DNA of 64,000 bases, from contig NZ_FOQM01000014.1 in NCBI RefSeq assembly GCF_900113735.1, forward strand, positions 1 through 64,000. Reading direction: 5' to 3'. A model generated the notes under the pieces. The model did not search any database and had not been told where the DNA came from. It saw only the letters and a list, made by a program, of their open reading frames with translations. Every line of letters begins with the position of its first letter. The first letter of the stretch is position 1. A program made the position numbers and the translations under genes. This stretch comes from Bradyrhizobium sp. Gha (GTDB lineage Bacteria > Pseudomonadota > Alphaproteobacteria > Rhizobiales > Xanthobacteraceae). Positions 50,454 to 60,534 of this stretch are shown piece after piece.

Positions 50454-51437
50454 ATGAAGAAATTGACTTTGTTGGCAACGGCGCTGGCAATGGTGACGGG
50501 TTCGGCTTTCGCAGCGGATATGCCTTTGAAGGCTGTGAAGGCTCCCCCGGCGCCCGCCTTCGATCCCTGGGATATCGCCTTCGGCGGCGCGATCATGAAC
50601 GACTACATCTTCCGTGGCGTGACCCAGTCGAACCACAAGCCGTCGGTCGCGGCCTATTTCGAGCCGCGCTACAACGTCACCAAGGACCTGCAGCTCTATG
50701 TCGGCCTGTCGGGTGAGAGCATCTCCTTTGCCAACCGGGCCGCAGCTGAAATCGACGTCTACGGCGGTATCCGCCCGACCTTCGGCGCGTTTGCCTTGGA
50801 CATCGGTGTCTGGGGTTATCTCTATCCAGGTGGAAACTGCGCCGACAACGTCCCCGGCGGCGGCGGCTCCTGCCCGGTCAGCGCCAACACGATCTTCCTT
50901 GCCAACGGCAACGTCATGAAGAAGGACGTCAGCTTCTTCGAAGTCTACGGCAAGGGGACTTACACCATCAACGACAACTGGGTGATCGGCCTGAACGAGT
51001 ACTACTCGCCGAACTTCCTGAACTCCGGCGCCTGGGGCGACTACGCCTCGATCACCGCGAAGTACACCGCGCCCAGCACGATCTTCGGCTCGAGCGGCGT
51101 CGGCATGTATGTGTCGGGTGAATTCGGTCGGCAGTGGCTCGGTACGTCCGATAGCTTCTATGCAGTCCCGGCTTTCCCGAACGGCATCAAGTACGCCGAC
51201 TACAACACCTGGAACATCGGCGTCGGCTTCACCTACAAGGTGTTCACGCTCGATCTGCGCTACTCCGACACCGACCTGAACAAGGGCAATTGCAACGCCT
51301 TTACCAGCGCCTTCAATGGTTCGGGCTCCAACAATGTCACCGCCATCAACCCGACTGGCGTCGGCTCCAACTGGTGCGGCGCTGCCGGTATCGCCAAGCT
51401 GTCCTTCGACCTGACGGCGATGACCAATCTCAAGTAG
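50454..51437 (+). CDS. TorF-family putative outer membrane porin
   Basis: 327 residues from the ATG at 50454. A signal peptide (KKLTLLATALAMVTGSAFA) is followed by a mature chain of beta strands. The family signature FGGAIMNDYIFRGVTQSNHKP is clear, and repeated aromatic-ending strands such as YGKGTYTINDNWVIGLNEYY continue to the end. It would form a barrel in the outer membrane. A strong terminator follows. It lies between glcDEF and a BacA-like exporter, so it may aid uptake of hydroxyacids; this is a guess. Confidence 0.9.
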   Translation: MKKLTLLATALAMVTGSAFAADMPLKAVKAPPAPAFDPWDIAFGGAIMNDYIFRGVTQSNHKPSVAAYFEPRYNVTKDLQLYVGLSGESISFANRAAAEIDVYGGIRPTFGAFALDIGVWGYLYPGGNCADNVPGGGGSCPVSANTIFLANGNVMKKDVSFFEVYGKGTYTINDNWVIGLNEYYSPNFLNSGAWGDYASITAKYTAPSTIFGSSGVGMYVSGEFGRQWLGTSDSFYAVPAFPNGIKYADYNTWNIGVGFTYKVFTLDLRYSDTDLNKGNCNAFTSAFNGSGSNNVTAINPTGVGSNWCGAAGIAKLSFDLTAMTNLK

Positions 51438-51462
51438 CCTTCTTCCCGAAGCGACTTGAACG

Positions 51463-51496
51463 AGGGCGGCAGAGCAATCTGCCGCCCTTTTGTTTT
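51463..51496 (+). terminator. Rho-independent terminator after the porin gene
   Basis: AGGGCGGCAGA (51463-51473) and TCTGCCGCCCT (51478-51488) form a perfect 11-bp stem around GCAA, followed by TTTGTTTT. Confidence 0.88.
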
Positions 51497-51505
51497 GGGG
51501 TGCTC

Positions 51506-51592
51506 CGTCATTGCGAGCGTCGCGGAGCAATCCAGTATCCCTCCGCGGAAGCGGTCTGGATTGCGTCGTCGCAAGAGCTCCTCGCAATGACG
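51506..51592. repeat. Intergenic palindrome with CGTCATTGCGAG ends
   Basis: CGTCATTGCGAG (51506-51517) and CTCGCAATGACG (51581-51592) are perfect inverted 12-mers. Inside, GCAATCCAG (51527-51535) and CTGGATTGC (51556-51564) form a second nested stem. It lies between the porin terminator and the end of the ABC transporter gene. The GTCAT/ATGAC ends match other palindromes in the window. Confidence 0.85.
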
Positions 51593-51680
51593 AGGCCCGA
51601 GTTGCGGGGCGCTCGGAGGGCGGCGAGGAAGCGGCCCATTCCGTTCTTTCGACGCGACAGCCGACGACGAGGGACGCGCC

Positions 51681-53468
51681 TCAGCGCGCCGTACTCGGCT
51701 CCGGCTCGGCCGGTGCGCCGCCATTGCCCAGGACGTGGATCGCGCCGTCCTTCACCATGCTCACCTTGCGGGTGTGGAAGGCATCGAGCGTCGAGCGATG
51801 CCCGATCGAGACGATGGTGGCCTGCGGCAGCCTCTCCGTCAGCAACCTGTAGAGCCGTGCCTCGGAGGGCTCGTCGAGCGAGGCGGTGGCCTCGTCCAGG
51901 AACAGATAGTCCGGCGCATGCAGCAGCGCGCGGGCAAGCCCCAGGCGCTGCTGCTCGCCGAGCGAAAGCATCCTGTTCCAATGGCCTTCCTCATTGAGCC
52001 GCTCGGCGAGGTCGGGCAGGCCGACCGACGTCACCGCGTCCCTGATTCGGGTTGCCTGAAACGCGCCGGGCGCTGCCGGGTAGATCACGGCGTCACCCAA
52101 TGCACCGACCGGGAAATAGGGGCGTTGCGGCAGCATCATCAGCTTCGCCTGCGCAGGGATGACGATGCTGCCGGTGCCGAACGGCCAGATGCCCGCGATG
52201 GCGCGGAACAGCGTCGACTTGCCGGAGCCCGACGGTCCGGTCACGAGCACGCGCTCCGGCGTCTCGATGGCGAAACCGTCGGCGGCGACCAGCGGCGCGC
52301 CGTTGGGCAGGTTCACGCAGAGCTTGTCGAGGCCGATATTCCGGCTGCCGCCCGCTGCCTTCAGTTCAATCGTCGGCTCATGCGCCGACACGTTTGCCGC
52401 CGTAGCGACCGACATCTCGAAGCCATCGAGACGAGCGACGATCGAGCGCCATTCCGCGAGCGATCGATAAGCCACGACGAAGAACGACAGCGCACCCTGC
52501 ACGCTCGAAAAGGCCGATGCGGTCTGCATCATGTCGCCGAGCTGGATCTTCTTGGCGAAGAAGGCCGGGGCGACCAGCACGTAGGGAAAGATCACGGCGG
52601 CCTGCTGATAGCTCGCCGTGAACATCGTCAGGCGCTTGGTCCGGCTCATGATCGCGTACCAATTGCCGATCACGAAGCCGAAGCGATCCAGCAGGCGGCC
52701 GCGTTCGGCGCCTTCCCCCTTCAGCAATGCGATCTGCTCGGAGTTCTCGCGGACACGGACGAGGTTGAAGCGGAAGTCGGCTTCATAGCGCTGCTGCTCG
52801 AAATTGAGATTGACCAGCGGCGCGCCGATCCAGTGGGTCAGAGCGGTGCCGAAGATCGCGTAGATCAGCGCGCCCCAGCACAGATAGCCCGGGATCATGT
52901 AGTCGGTGCCGAACAAGTGCAGTGGCGCGGCGTTGGAGAGACCCCAGAGGATGATGACGAAAGAGAACAGCGTCACGATCGACGAGAGCAGGCCCAGGCC
53001 GATGGTCAGGGTCTGCTCGACGAAGTTCTTGACGTCTTCCGTGATGCGCTGGTCCGGGTTGTCGGCGGCATCGCCCTTGAGCTGCATGCGATAGTGCGTG
53101 GCGCTCTCGAGCCATTCGCCGAGATAGTGCCGTGTCAGCCATTGGCGCCAGCGGATCTGCAGCCACTGGTTCAGATAGAGCTTGTAGACGGCCAGCGCGA
53201 TGTAGACCGAGGCGAGGCCGATGAAGATCCAGATCTGCGTCACGAAGGCATCGAGGTCGTTGGCCTGGAGCGCGCTGTAGAACCGGTTCTGCCACTGGTT
53301 CACGAGCACGTCGATCGCGACCAGCGCCAGCTCGATCGTGATGACGGCGGCGAGCAGGCCGCCGCCGGCCCATTTGTCCTCCGACCGGAAATAGGGGATG
53401 GCGATTCGCCAGACGATCGCGAGCGTGGCGCGGATGTTGTTCACAGAGTGGGATCTCCTGAGGGACAT
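51681..53468 (-). CDS. BacA/SbmA-like ABC transporter with fused ATPase (YddA/BclA type)
   Basis: 595 residues. The N-terminal membrane domain of SbmA/BacA type (about 1-370) has six or more helices and the motif NQRITEDVKNF (as DNPDQRITEDVKNFVEQTL). The C-terminal nucleotide-binding domain has Walker A GPSGSGKST, signature LSLGEQQRLGLARA and Walker B YLFLDEATASLDE, all intact. In some bradyrhizobia a protein of this architecture (BclA) imports plant antimicrobial peptides and is needed in nodules. Whether this copy is that one or a paralogue cannot be told here. Confidence 0.9.
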   Translation of the reverse strand: MSLRRSHSVNNIRATLAIVWRIAIPYFRSEDKWAGGGLLAAVITIELALVAIDVLVNQWQNRFYSALQANDLDAFVTQIWIFIGLASVYIALAVYKLYLNQWLQIRWRQWLTRHYLGEWLESATHYRMQLKGDAADNPDQRITEDVKNFVEQTLTIGLGLLSSIVTLFSFVIILWGLSNAAPLHLFGTDYMIPGYLCWGALIYAIFGTALTHWIGAPLVNLNFEQQRYEADFRFNLVRVRENSEQIALLKGEGAERGRLLDRFGFVIGNWYAIMSRTKRLTMFTASYQQAAVIFPYVLVAPAFFAKKIQLGDMMQTASAFSSVQGALSFFVVAYRSLAEWRSIVARLDGFEMSVATAANVSAHEPTIELKAAGGSRNIGLDKLCVNLPNGAPLVAADGFAIETPERVLVTGPSGSGKSTLFRAIAGIWPFGTGSIVIPAQAKLMMLPQRPYFPVGALGDAVIYPAAPGAFQATRIRDAVTSVGLPDLAERLNEEGHWNRMLSLGEQQRLGLARALLHAPDYLFLDEATASLDEPSEARLYRLLTERLPQATIVSIGHRSTLDAFHTRKVSMVKDGAIHVLGNGGAPAEPEPSTAR

Positions 53469-53760
53469 TCACAGCGGCCCCGAAAGCCAAGCGGCCGGGG
53501 CCACGGCAGAAGAGGGGCGCGCTTAGACTAAAGTCGCAAGTCGTGCAATTTGCGTTGGCGAGCCACGGCTTGCAATCCTAGCATGGCAACAACGGCATGG
53601 GGTGGGGGGCCTCCAGCTTTTCGCGAGCTTGTGAGCAGGCGGGAACCGCGGTTCTCGCGAGGAATTCGCGTTCAACTCGGGGGTTATCGCTTCCAGCGCC
53701 AAGCAGGTTCGGCTGTCCACGCGGCCACCTGCCGTACACATGCGTGGGCGGAGGAAGACC

Positions 53761-55425
53761 ATGTGGAATCAAATCTATGACCCGCTGCACAGCCCTGTGC
53801 TGTCGACGATCGCGGCGGCGGTACCCGTCGTCACGTTGCTGGTCCTGATCGCGAGCGGGCGCGTTCAGGCTCACATCGCAGCCATCATCGCCGTGATCGT
53901 CACCAACCTGATCACGATCTTCGTTTTCACCATGCCGGTGAACATGTCGATCCGCGCCTCGATCCTCGGCATCGTGACCGGCTTCTTTCCAATCGGCTGG
54001 ATCGTTCTCAACGTCATCTTCCTCTATCAGGTGACGGTGACGACCGGGCGGTTCGAGCTGTTGAAGCGCGCGGTCGGCGGCGTCACCGAGGACCGGCGCC
54101 TGCAATTGCTGCTGATCGCCTTCTCGTTCGGCGCCTTCTTCGAGGGGGCATCGGGCTTCGGTACGCCGGTGGCGATCACCGGCGCCGTGCTGATCGGTCT
54201 CGGTTTCTCGCCGCTCGCGGCCTCCGGCCTGTCGCTGATTGCGAACACCGCGCCGGTTGCCTTCGGCGCGCTGGGCACACCGATCCAGGGCCTCGCCTCG
54301 GTCACCGGGCTCGATCCCTACATTCTCGGCGCCATGGTTGGCCGGCAATTGCCGCTGTTCTCGCTGATCGTGCCGTTCTGGGTGGTGTGGGCGTTCGCGG
54401 GCTGGAAGGGCATGAAAGACGTCTGGCCGGCCATCCTCGTGACCGGCGTGACGTTCGCGGTCCCGCAATTCGTGATCTCGAACTTCGTCAATCCCTGGAT
54501 CGTCGACATCGGCGCGTCGCTGATCTCGATGGGCGCGCTGATCCTGTTCCTGAAGGTCTGGCAGCCGAAGCAGCTGTGGCTGTCGCCGGCGTTGCGCGGA
54601 CGTGATGAATCGACAGCGACCATGGCCACGGCAAAACCGCTCGACAAGACGCCGCTGACGCAAGGCGAGCTCCTCAGCGCGCTGTTGCCGTGGTTCATCG
54701 TCTGCGTCGTGATGCTGATCTGGGGCAATGGTGCCTTCAAGACCTGGGCGAACGGCATCTTCACCTGGAACTACGCCGTCCCTGAGCTGCACCAGATGAT
54801 CAACAAGATGCCGCCGGTGGCGCCCGCGCCGACCAAGGAAGCCGCGGTGTTCGGCTTCACCTATCTGTCCTTTACCGGCACCGGCATGCTGATCGCGGCG
54901 ATCATCTCGGGCTTCCTGATGGGCGTCGGTCCCGGCCGGCTGCTGGTTGAATACGGCCGCACCATAAGGCTCTGTGCGATCTCGCTGATCACGATCTCGG
55001 CGATGCTCGCGATCGGCACGCTGACGCGCCTCTCTGGCGTCGACGCGACGCTCGGTCTCGCCTTTGCCGCAACCGGCGTGCTCTATCCCTTCTTCGGCAC
55101 GCTGCTCGGCTGGTTGGGCGTGGCGCTGACCGGATCCGATACGTCGTCGAACATCCTGTTCGGCAACCTCCAGAAGATCACGTCGCAGCAGCTCGGTCTG
55201 TCGCCGATCCTGATGGCGGCGGCGAACTCGTCCGGCGGCGTGATGGGCAAGATGATCGATGCGCAATCGATCGTCGTCGCCTCGACCGCCACCAACTGGT
55301 ACGGTCACGAAGGCACGATCCTGCGTTTCGTGTTCTGGCACTCGATCGTGCTGGCCTGCCTCGTCGGTGTGTTCGTGACGTTGCAAGCCTATGTCTATCC
55401 GTTCACTGAGCTCGTCCTGAAGTAG
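53761..55425 (+). CDS. lctP: L-lactate permease (LctP/LldP family)
   Basis: 554 residues from the ATG at 53761, which has GGAGG ahead. The start MWNQIYDPLHSPVLSTIAAA is typical of the family, followed by about 13 hydrophobic segments and the conserved GASGFGTPVAITGAVLIGLG and TGSDTSSNILFGNLQ motifs. It imports lactate and often glycolate with protons. It is encoded 4 kb from glcDEF, which could oxidise these substrates. A perfect hairpin after the gene likely ends its transcript. Confidence 0.93.
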   Translation: MWNQIYDPLHSPVLSTIAAAVPVVTLLVLIASGRVQAHIAAIIAVIVTNLITIFVFTMPVNMSIRASILGIVTGFFPIGWIVLNVIFLYQVTVTTGRFELLKRAVGGVTEDRRLQLLLIAFSFGAFFEGASGFGTPVAITGAVLIGLGFSPLAASGLSLIANTAPVAFGALGTPIQGLASVTGLDPYILGAMVGRQLPLFSLIVPFWVVWAFAGWKGMKDVWPAILVTGVTFAVPQFVISNFVNPWIVDIGASLISMGALILFLKVWQPKQLWLSPALRGRDESTATMATAKPLDKTPLTQGELLSALLPWFIVCVVMLIWGNGAFKTWANGIFTWNYAVPELHQMINKMPPVAPAPTKEAAVFGFTYLSFTGTGMLIAAIISGFLMGVGPGRLLVEYGRTIRLCAISLITISAMLAIGTLTRLSGVDATLGLAFAATGVLYPFFGTLLGWLGVALTGSDTSSNILFGNLQKITSQQLGLSPILMAAANSSGGVMGKMIDAQSIVVASTATNWYGHEGTILRFVFWHSIVLACLVGVFVTLQAYVYPFTELVLK

Positions 55426-55448
55426 CAAGCGAGGGCCGGCTTCGACGC

Positions 55449-55479
55449 AAATCCCCGCTGGATCCTCCAGCGGGGATTT
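55449..55479. terminator. Terminator hairpin after the lactate permease gene
   Basis: AAATCCCCGCTGG (55449-55461) and CCAGCGGGGATTT (55467-55479) form a perfect 13-bp stem around ATCCT. The stem itself supplies three T residues at its 3' end. Confidence 0.8.
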
Positions 55480-55561
55480 GTGTGTCGTGAACCCACGAAC
55501 CTTCTCAAAGGCTTGTTCGTCTTATAGAAGACCCGGCAAATCGGGTCGGTCGAGAGGTCTC

Positions 55562-55960
55562 ATGGTGTCGTTGAAGCAGATGGTGTGTGGCGCGGCTGCG
55601 TTGCTTGTGATGTCCGCGGTCGCGCGTGCGGAAGAGGGCTTTCCCTTCGGCACCGAGATGACGATGGAGGCCCTGCCGCAGCCCGGCTCGAAGCGCATCC
55701 CGAACCTCGAGATCGGCGACAACGGCGAGGTCGTGCTCGAGCTCTGGTGCAAGGGCGGCAAGGGTCAATTCTCGGTGGCTGGCAACACCGTGATCTTCGT
55801 TCCCGGCGCAATTCAGGATCGGTCCTGTCCGCCGGCCAAGGCCCAGGCCGATGACGATCTCGTCGCGGCGCTCGCCGCCGTCGAGACCTGGAAGCGCCAG
55901 GGCGACGTGCTCACGCTGATCGGCCCGAAGACGCTGCGTTTCCGCGAGAACGGGAATTAG
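55562..55960 (+). CDS. Secreted META/HslJ-like domain protein
   Basis: 132 residues from the ATG at 55562. A signal peptide (KQMVCGAAALLVMSAVARA) precedes a mature chain of about 110 residues. Segments NLEIGDNGEVVLELWCKGG, GNTVIFVPGAI and GDVLTLIGPKTLRF follow the beta-strand pattern of META domains. The two cysteines (WCKG and SCPPAK) could form a disulfide. The role is unknown; META proteins are often linked to envelope stress. Confidence 0.7.
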   Translation: MVSLKQMVCGAAALLVMSAVARAEEGFPFGTEMTMEALPQPGSKRIPNLEIGDNGEVVLELWCKGGKGQFSVAGNTVIFVPGAIQDRSCPPAKAQADDDLVAALAAVETWKRQGDVLTLIGPKTLRFRENGN

Positions 55961-55970
55961 CTGGCTCGCT

Positions 55971-56071
55971 GTCGTACCCCGGCTTGACCGGGGTACCCAG
56001 TACGCCGCGGCCTCTCAGTTCAGCTATCACCGTCTCGGAGTACTGGATCGCCCGGTCGAGCCGGGCGATGA
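55971..56071. repeat. Compound intergenic palindrome with GTACCCCGG stem
   Basis: GTACCCCGG (55974-55982) pairs with CCGGGGTAC (55988-55996), and ATCGCCCGG (56047-56055) with CCGGGCGAT (56061-56069). CCAGTAC and GTACTGG further join the two halves. The element ends GATGAC. It lies between the META protein gene and the convergent hypothetical gene. Confidence 0.75.
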
Positions 56072-56091
56072 CACCGACTTTGTGGCTTAGC

Positions 56092-57303
56092 TCACTTCCA
56101 AACCGACTTGTCGGCGTCCCAGCGCTGGCCCTTCAGCTCCCTGGTGAGCGCATCGACCGAGCCGTCGTCGTCGGGCTGGTCGCCTTCCTCGTCGGCTGCC
56201 GCCTCGTCGGATAGGTTGAGCTTGGGGCCGGTGCTCTCGTCGGCGGTCGTGGTCGAGGGGCTGCCGATCCAGACGATCAGCTTGTCGGTTGCTCCTGGCT
56301 TGTCGGCGGAGACGAGGCCCGCAACCTCGATCGTGTCGGTGAGCTCGAGCGCCGGGAAATCCTGGTTGGGCCGCTTGAAGACGAGCTTGAACTTGCCGGT
56401 GGCGGGGCTGAAGCTCTGCGAGACCGGCTTGGCCGCGAGCGTCTTGCTCAGTACGCCGGCAATCGCGGTGGCAAGCTTGTCACGGTTGATCTTGTCGCCG
56501 TCGCGCCAATCGGCGGCTCCGATGCGGATGGTGCGATCCATCTCCACGAGCCCCGCGGTCCAGCCGGCCGCGGTGACGCCCGGCATCGCCTTGAATTTCG
56601 CGAGCAGCGCCGCCGCGTGCTCAGGATCGACCGACATGTTGATGGTCTGCTCGCCGGCGCGCAGCGCGTCGCAGCCGACGGAGAGACTTGCCAGCGTCAC
56701 CTCGACGTCCTGGCCCTTGAGGCTCTTCAGGAAGTCGGTCGCGGCATCGAGCTTGACCTTGACCGCGATCGCTTCGGGCGAAACTTCGGTGAAATCCTTC
56801 GGCTGCGGCGTGATGCCGTCGTCGGTGGTCTGGTTGTCCAAGAATTCCTTCTCGCTGAGATCGGCATTGTCGGGCGAGGTCACCTCGGTCACGGCCTGAC
56901 CGATGCCGATCTGGCCGCGGAATTCGAACGTGTCGCCGGTCGGCTTGCGGGTGAGCTTGACCGTGACAGGCGCCTTCGCGCCGAGGCTCGTGGTCGTGCC
57001 GGTCAGCGTCTGGCCGGAGACCTGGAGATTGACGACGAAGCGGTCCTTGCGGTCGGAATTCTTCGCCACGGGATAGCAGACGTCGAGCACGGCCGCGGTA
57101 ACCGTCTTGCCCTGCCGCGTCTCCTTCAGGATCACGTCGGCGTTGCCGTCCATCAGCCCGTCGATCGAGGTGAAGTAGCGCGTCTCCACGCCGCCGGGTG
57201 CCGCGGCCTTCGGCGACAGCTTCATCTGGGCGGACACGAGCCCTGGCGAAATCACGAGCAGGGACGCCAAAAGAGCCGTCGGGCAAAACAGAAGCGCGCG
57301 CAT
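56092..57303 (-). CDS. Exported protein of unknown function
   Basis: 403 residues from the ATG at 57303, which has GAGGA eight bases ahead; a longer frame to 57393 lacks such a site. A signal peptide (ALLFCPTALLASLLVISPGLVSA) precedes a mature chain of about 380 residues rich in beta strands, with few cysteines and a C-terminal acidic linker (ADEEGDQPDDDGSVDA). No family is recognised. It is convergent with the META protein and lies downstream of groEL on the same strand, separated by the groEL terminator. Confidence 0.8.
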   Translation of the reverse strand: MRALLFCPTALLASLLVISPGLVSAQMKLSPKAAAPGGVETRYFTSIDGLMDGNADVILKETRQGKTVTAAVLDVCYPVAKNSDRKDRFVVNLQVSGQTLTGTTTSLGAKAPVTVKLTRKPTGDTFEFRGQIGIGQAVTEVTSPDNADLSEKEFLDNQTTDDGITPQPKDFTEVSPEAIAVKVKLDAATDFLKSLKGQDVEVTLASLSVGCDALRAGEQTINMSVDPEHAAALLAKFKAMPGVTAAGWTAGLVEMDRTIRIGAADWRDGDKINRDKLATAIAGVLSKTLAAKPVSQSFSPATGKFKLVFKRPNQDFPALELTDTIEVAGLVSADKPGATDKLIVWIGSPSTTTADESTGPKLNLSDEAAADEEGDQPDDDGSVDALTRELKGQRWDADKSVWK

Positions 57304-57391
57304 TGACGAAATCCTCGAACGAATGGAATCGGGCGCCACCGTAGTGGCTTTTGGCCCCCGGTTGAATCGGAAAGCACGGTCCACGATCGGC

Positions 57392-57420
57392 AAAAAAGAA
57401 GGCCGCCCGGAGGCGGCCTT
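57392..57420 (-). terminator. Rho-independent terminator of groEL
   Basis: On the minus strand AAGGCCGCC and GGCGGCCTT form a perfect nine-base stem around TCCG, followed by CTTTTTT. It ends 27 bases after the groEL stop codon. Confidence 0.9.
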
Positions 57421-57446
57421 CGCAACACTGTCAGGTCAGGAGGGGC

Positions 57447-59078
<1,632 letters not shown>

Positions 59079-59125
59079 GTTCTGCAATCCCTGTTATTTC
59101 GTGATGTGTCTTCGCACTCCCGTTC

Positions 59126-59201
59126 GTCATTGCCGGGCTTGCCCCGGCAATCCATCTCACTTCGAAGAATGATGGATGCCCGGGTCAAGCCCGGGCATGA
59201 C
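59126..59201. repeat. Compound palindrome in the groES-groEL gap
   Basis: TTGCCGGG (59130-59137) pairs with CCCGGCAA (59143-59150), and ATGCCCGGG (59176-59184) with CCCGGGCAT (59190-59198). Outer GTCAT (59126-59130) and ATGAC (59197-59201) also pair. The element lies in the spacer of the groESL operon and could affect transcript processing or stability. A half copy occurs at 331-353. Confidence 0.85.
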
Positions 59202-59236
59202 GATGGGACATTCAGCGGCCGTTCAGGCAGATGGCC

Positions 59237-59533
59237 TTAGGCCATCACGCCCATGATGTCCGACTCCTTCATGATCAGGAGATCTTCGTTGTCGATCTTG
59301 ACCTCGGTGCCCGACCACTTGCCGAACAGCACGCGGTCGCCGACCTTGAGGTCGATCGGGATCAGCTTGCCAGCCTCGTCACGGCCGCCGGGGCCGACGG
59401 CGACGATTTCGCCCTGGGACGGCTTTTCCTTGGCGGTGTCGGGGATGATGATGCCGCCCTTGGTCTTTTCCTCGGCGTCGATACGTTTGACCACGACACG
59501 GTCATGCAGCGGACGAAATTTGGACTTAGCCAT
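59237..59533 (-). CDS. groES: Co-chaperonin GroES
   Basis: 98 residues: FRPLHDRVVVKRIDAEEKTK, the mobile loop GGIIIPDTAKEKP, the roof region and the final ESDIMGVM. This heptamer caps GroEL during folding. It is the first gene of the groESL operon, with a CIRCE element 94-120 bases ahead of its start. Confidence 0.98.
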   Translation of the reverse strand: MAKSKFRPLHDRVVVKRIDAEEKTKGGIIIPDTAKEKPSQGEIVAVGPGGRDEAGKLIPIDLKVGDRVLFGKWSGTEVKIDNEDLLIMKESDIMGVMA

Positions 59534-59626
59534 GACGTTTCCCTTTGGAGGCTCGCTTCTCTGAAAGCAGCGGAGGTGGGTGGGGGCGGCGCCGCCGTTC
59601 CCCCTCCCGAGGGTCGCACGGCGCGC
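59534..59626. other. groES leader region
   Basis: The 90 bp between the CIRCE element and the groES start should hold the 5' untranslated leader. AAAGGGAAACG just ahead of the ATG gives the ribosome site. No other feature was recognised. Confidence 0.5.
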
Positions 59627-59653
59627 TTAGCAATCGGGCTTTCCGAGTGCTAA
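59627..59653. promoter_or_regulatory. CIRCE element of groESL
   Basis: TTAGCAATC (59627-59635), a nine-base spacer, and GAGTGCTAA (59645-59653) match the CIRCE consensus (TTAGCACTC-N9-GAGTGCTAA) with one mismatch in the left arm. The HrcA repressor binds it and releases it on heat shock. It sits upstream of groES. Confidence 0.93.
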
Positions 59654-59851
59654 TAGTGCGCCACGGAAATATGGCTTGGCCGCGATCCTGTCAAGCAAAG
59701 GTGGTTAAGCGATTGGTGAGGCGGATATAGGATGGTGGCAACAGAAACTGGTTCGGAGCGCGGGCGTATAGTAGGACGTCATTGCTCCGGCAGCGGTTTT
59801 ACGCTTGGCTGCGGGGAGGGGCGCGGCCATAGGCTTGCTCGGGGGAATGCC

Positions 59852-60373
59852 ATGATCAGTTCAGCTCACGCGCGCACGGTTGCCAATCTGGCGGCGGCCT
59901 CTTGTCTTGCGCTGCTGCTCGGTGCCTGCGGCGGCGGCATGAGCCTGCCGTCCTTCTCGTCGTCCCAGCCGGCGCCCGAGGTTGAGCCCGGCACCGCGCC
60001 GGAAATGCCGGCCTCCATCCGCGCCGACGAGATCGTCGGCCGTTGGGGCCTCGCCTCGTTCCAGAACCCGGCCGACCGCGCCCGCACCGAAGCGGCCGCG
60101 CGGGCCCAGTGCAAAAATCCCTACGTGATCGGCGCCGGGTCCTCCGGCGGCGTGATCATGCATCTCGCCGATCAGGCGACGCCCCAGGAGCTGCGGCTCA
60201 AGGGCTCGCCGAGCGGCAAGAACTATATCGGCCCCCCCGGCCCGACGCCGGGCGAGCAGGACCGCGAGGTCGTCTCCTTCGACGGTCGCGTCATGATCAC
60301 CCGCTTCGTCGACAAGGACGCCGCCACCCGCTACGGCAACATGGTCTACGTTCGCTGCGCGCCGCGGGCGTAG
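59852..60373 (+). CDS. Lipoprotein of unknown function
   Basis: 173 residues from the ATG at 59852, with GGGGGA ahead. The signal sequence ends in a lipobox (LALLLGAC), so the cysteine should be acylated. The mature part carries a proline-rich linker (SSSQPAPEVEPGTAPEMP) and a domain with WGLASFQNPADRARTEAAAR and VIMHLADQATPQELRLKG. Similar lipoproteins are common in bradyrhizobia, but I know no function. A compound palindrome and a two-way terminator follow. Confidence 0.78.
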   Translation: MISSAHARTVANLAAASCLALLLGACGGGMSLPSFSSSQPAPEVEPGTAPEMPASIRADEIVGRWGLASFQNPADRARTEAAARAQCKNPYVIGAGSSGGVIMHLADQATPQELRLKGSPSGKNYIGPPGPTPGEQDREVVSFDGRVMITRFVDKDAATRYGNMVYVRCAPRA

Positions 60374-60383
60374 TTTTCTTTCC

Positions 60384-60461
60384 GTCATTCCGGGGCGGTC
60401 CGCAGGACCGAACCCGGAATCTCGAGATTCCGGGTTCACGCTTCGCGTGCCCCGGAATGAC
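60384..60461. repeat. Compound palindrome with GTCATTCCGGGG ends
   Basis: GTCATTCCGGGG (60384-60395) and CCCCGGAATGAC (60450-60461) are perfect inverted 12-mers. The centre is a 26-base perfect palindrome of AACCCGGAATCTC (60411-60423) and its complement (60424-60436). GGTCC-GCA-GGACC (60398-60410) adds a third stem. The element lies behind the lipoprotein gene. Confidence 0.88.
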
Positions 60462-60483
60462 AATGTGAGACAGAATCAAGAAC

Positions 60484-60513
60484 AAAAAACGCCGGCTCTC
60501 GCCGGCGTTTTTT
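60484..60513. terminator. Two-way terminator between the lipoprotein and CheZ genes
   Basis: ACGCCGGC (60489-60496) and GCCGGCGT (60501-60508) form a perfect stem, with a run of A on the left and a run of T on the right. It can end both convergent transcripts. Confidence 0.92.
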
Positions 60514-60534
60514 ATTTCGGTGTGTCGCGTTCGC

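Noticed and set aside
51735..53531. Open frame of about 598 codons opposite the BacA-like transporter gene
   Set aside because: Same reason: composition like a shadow frame, no domain, no ribosome site.
53578..55428. Open frame of about 616 codons opposite the lactate permease gene
   Set aside because: It is Arg/Asp/Glu/Gln-rich with no family motif and lies antisense to a clear permease; long antisense frames are normal in high-GC DNA.
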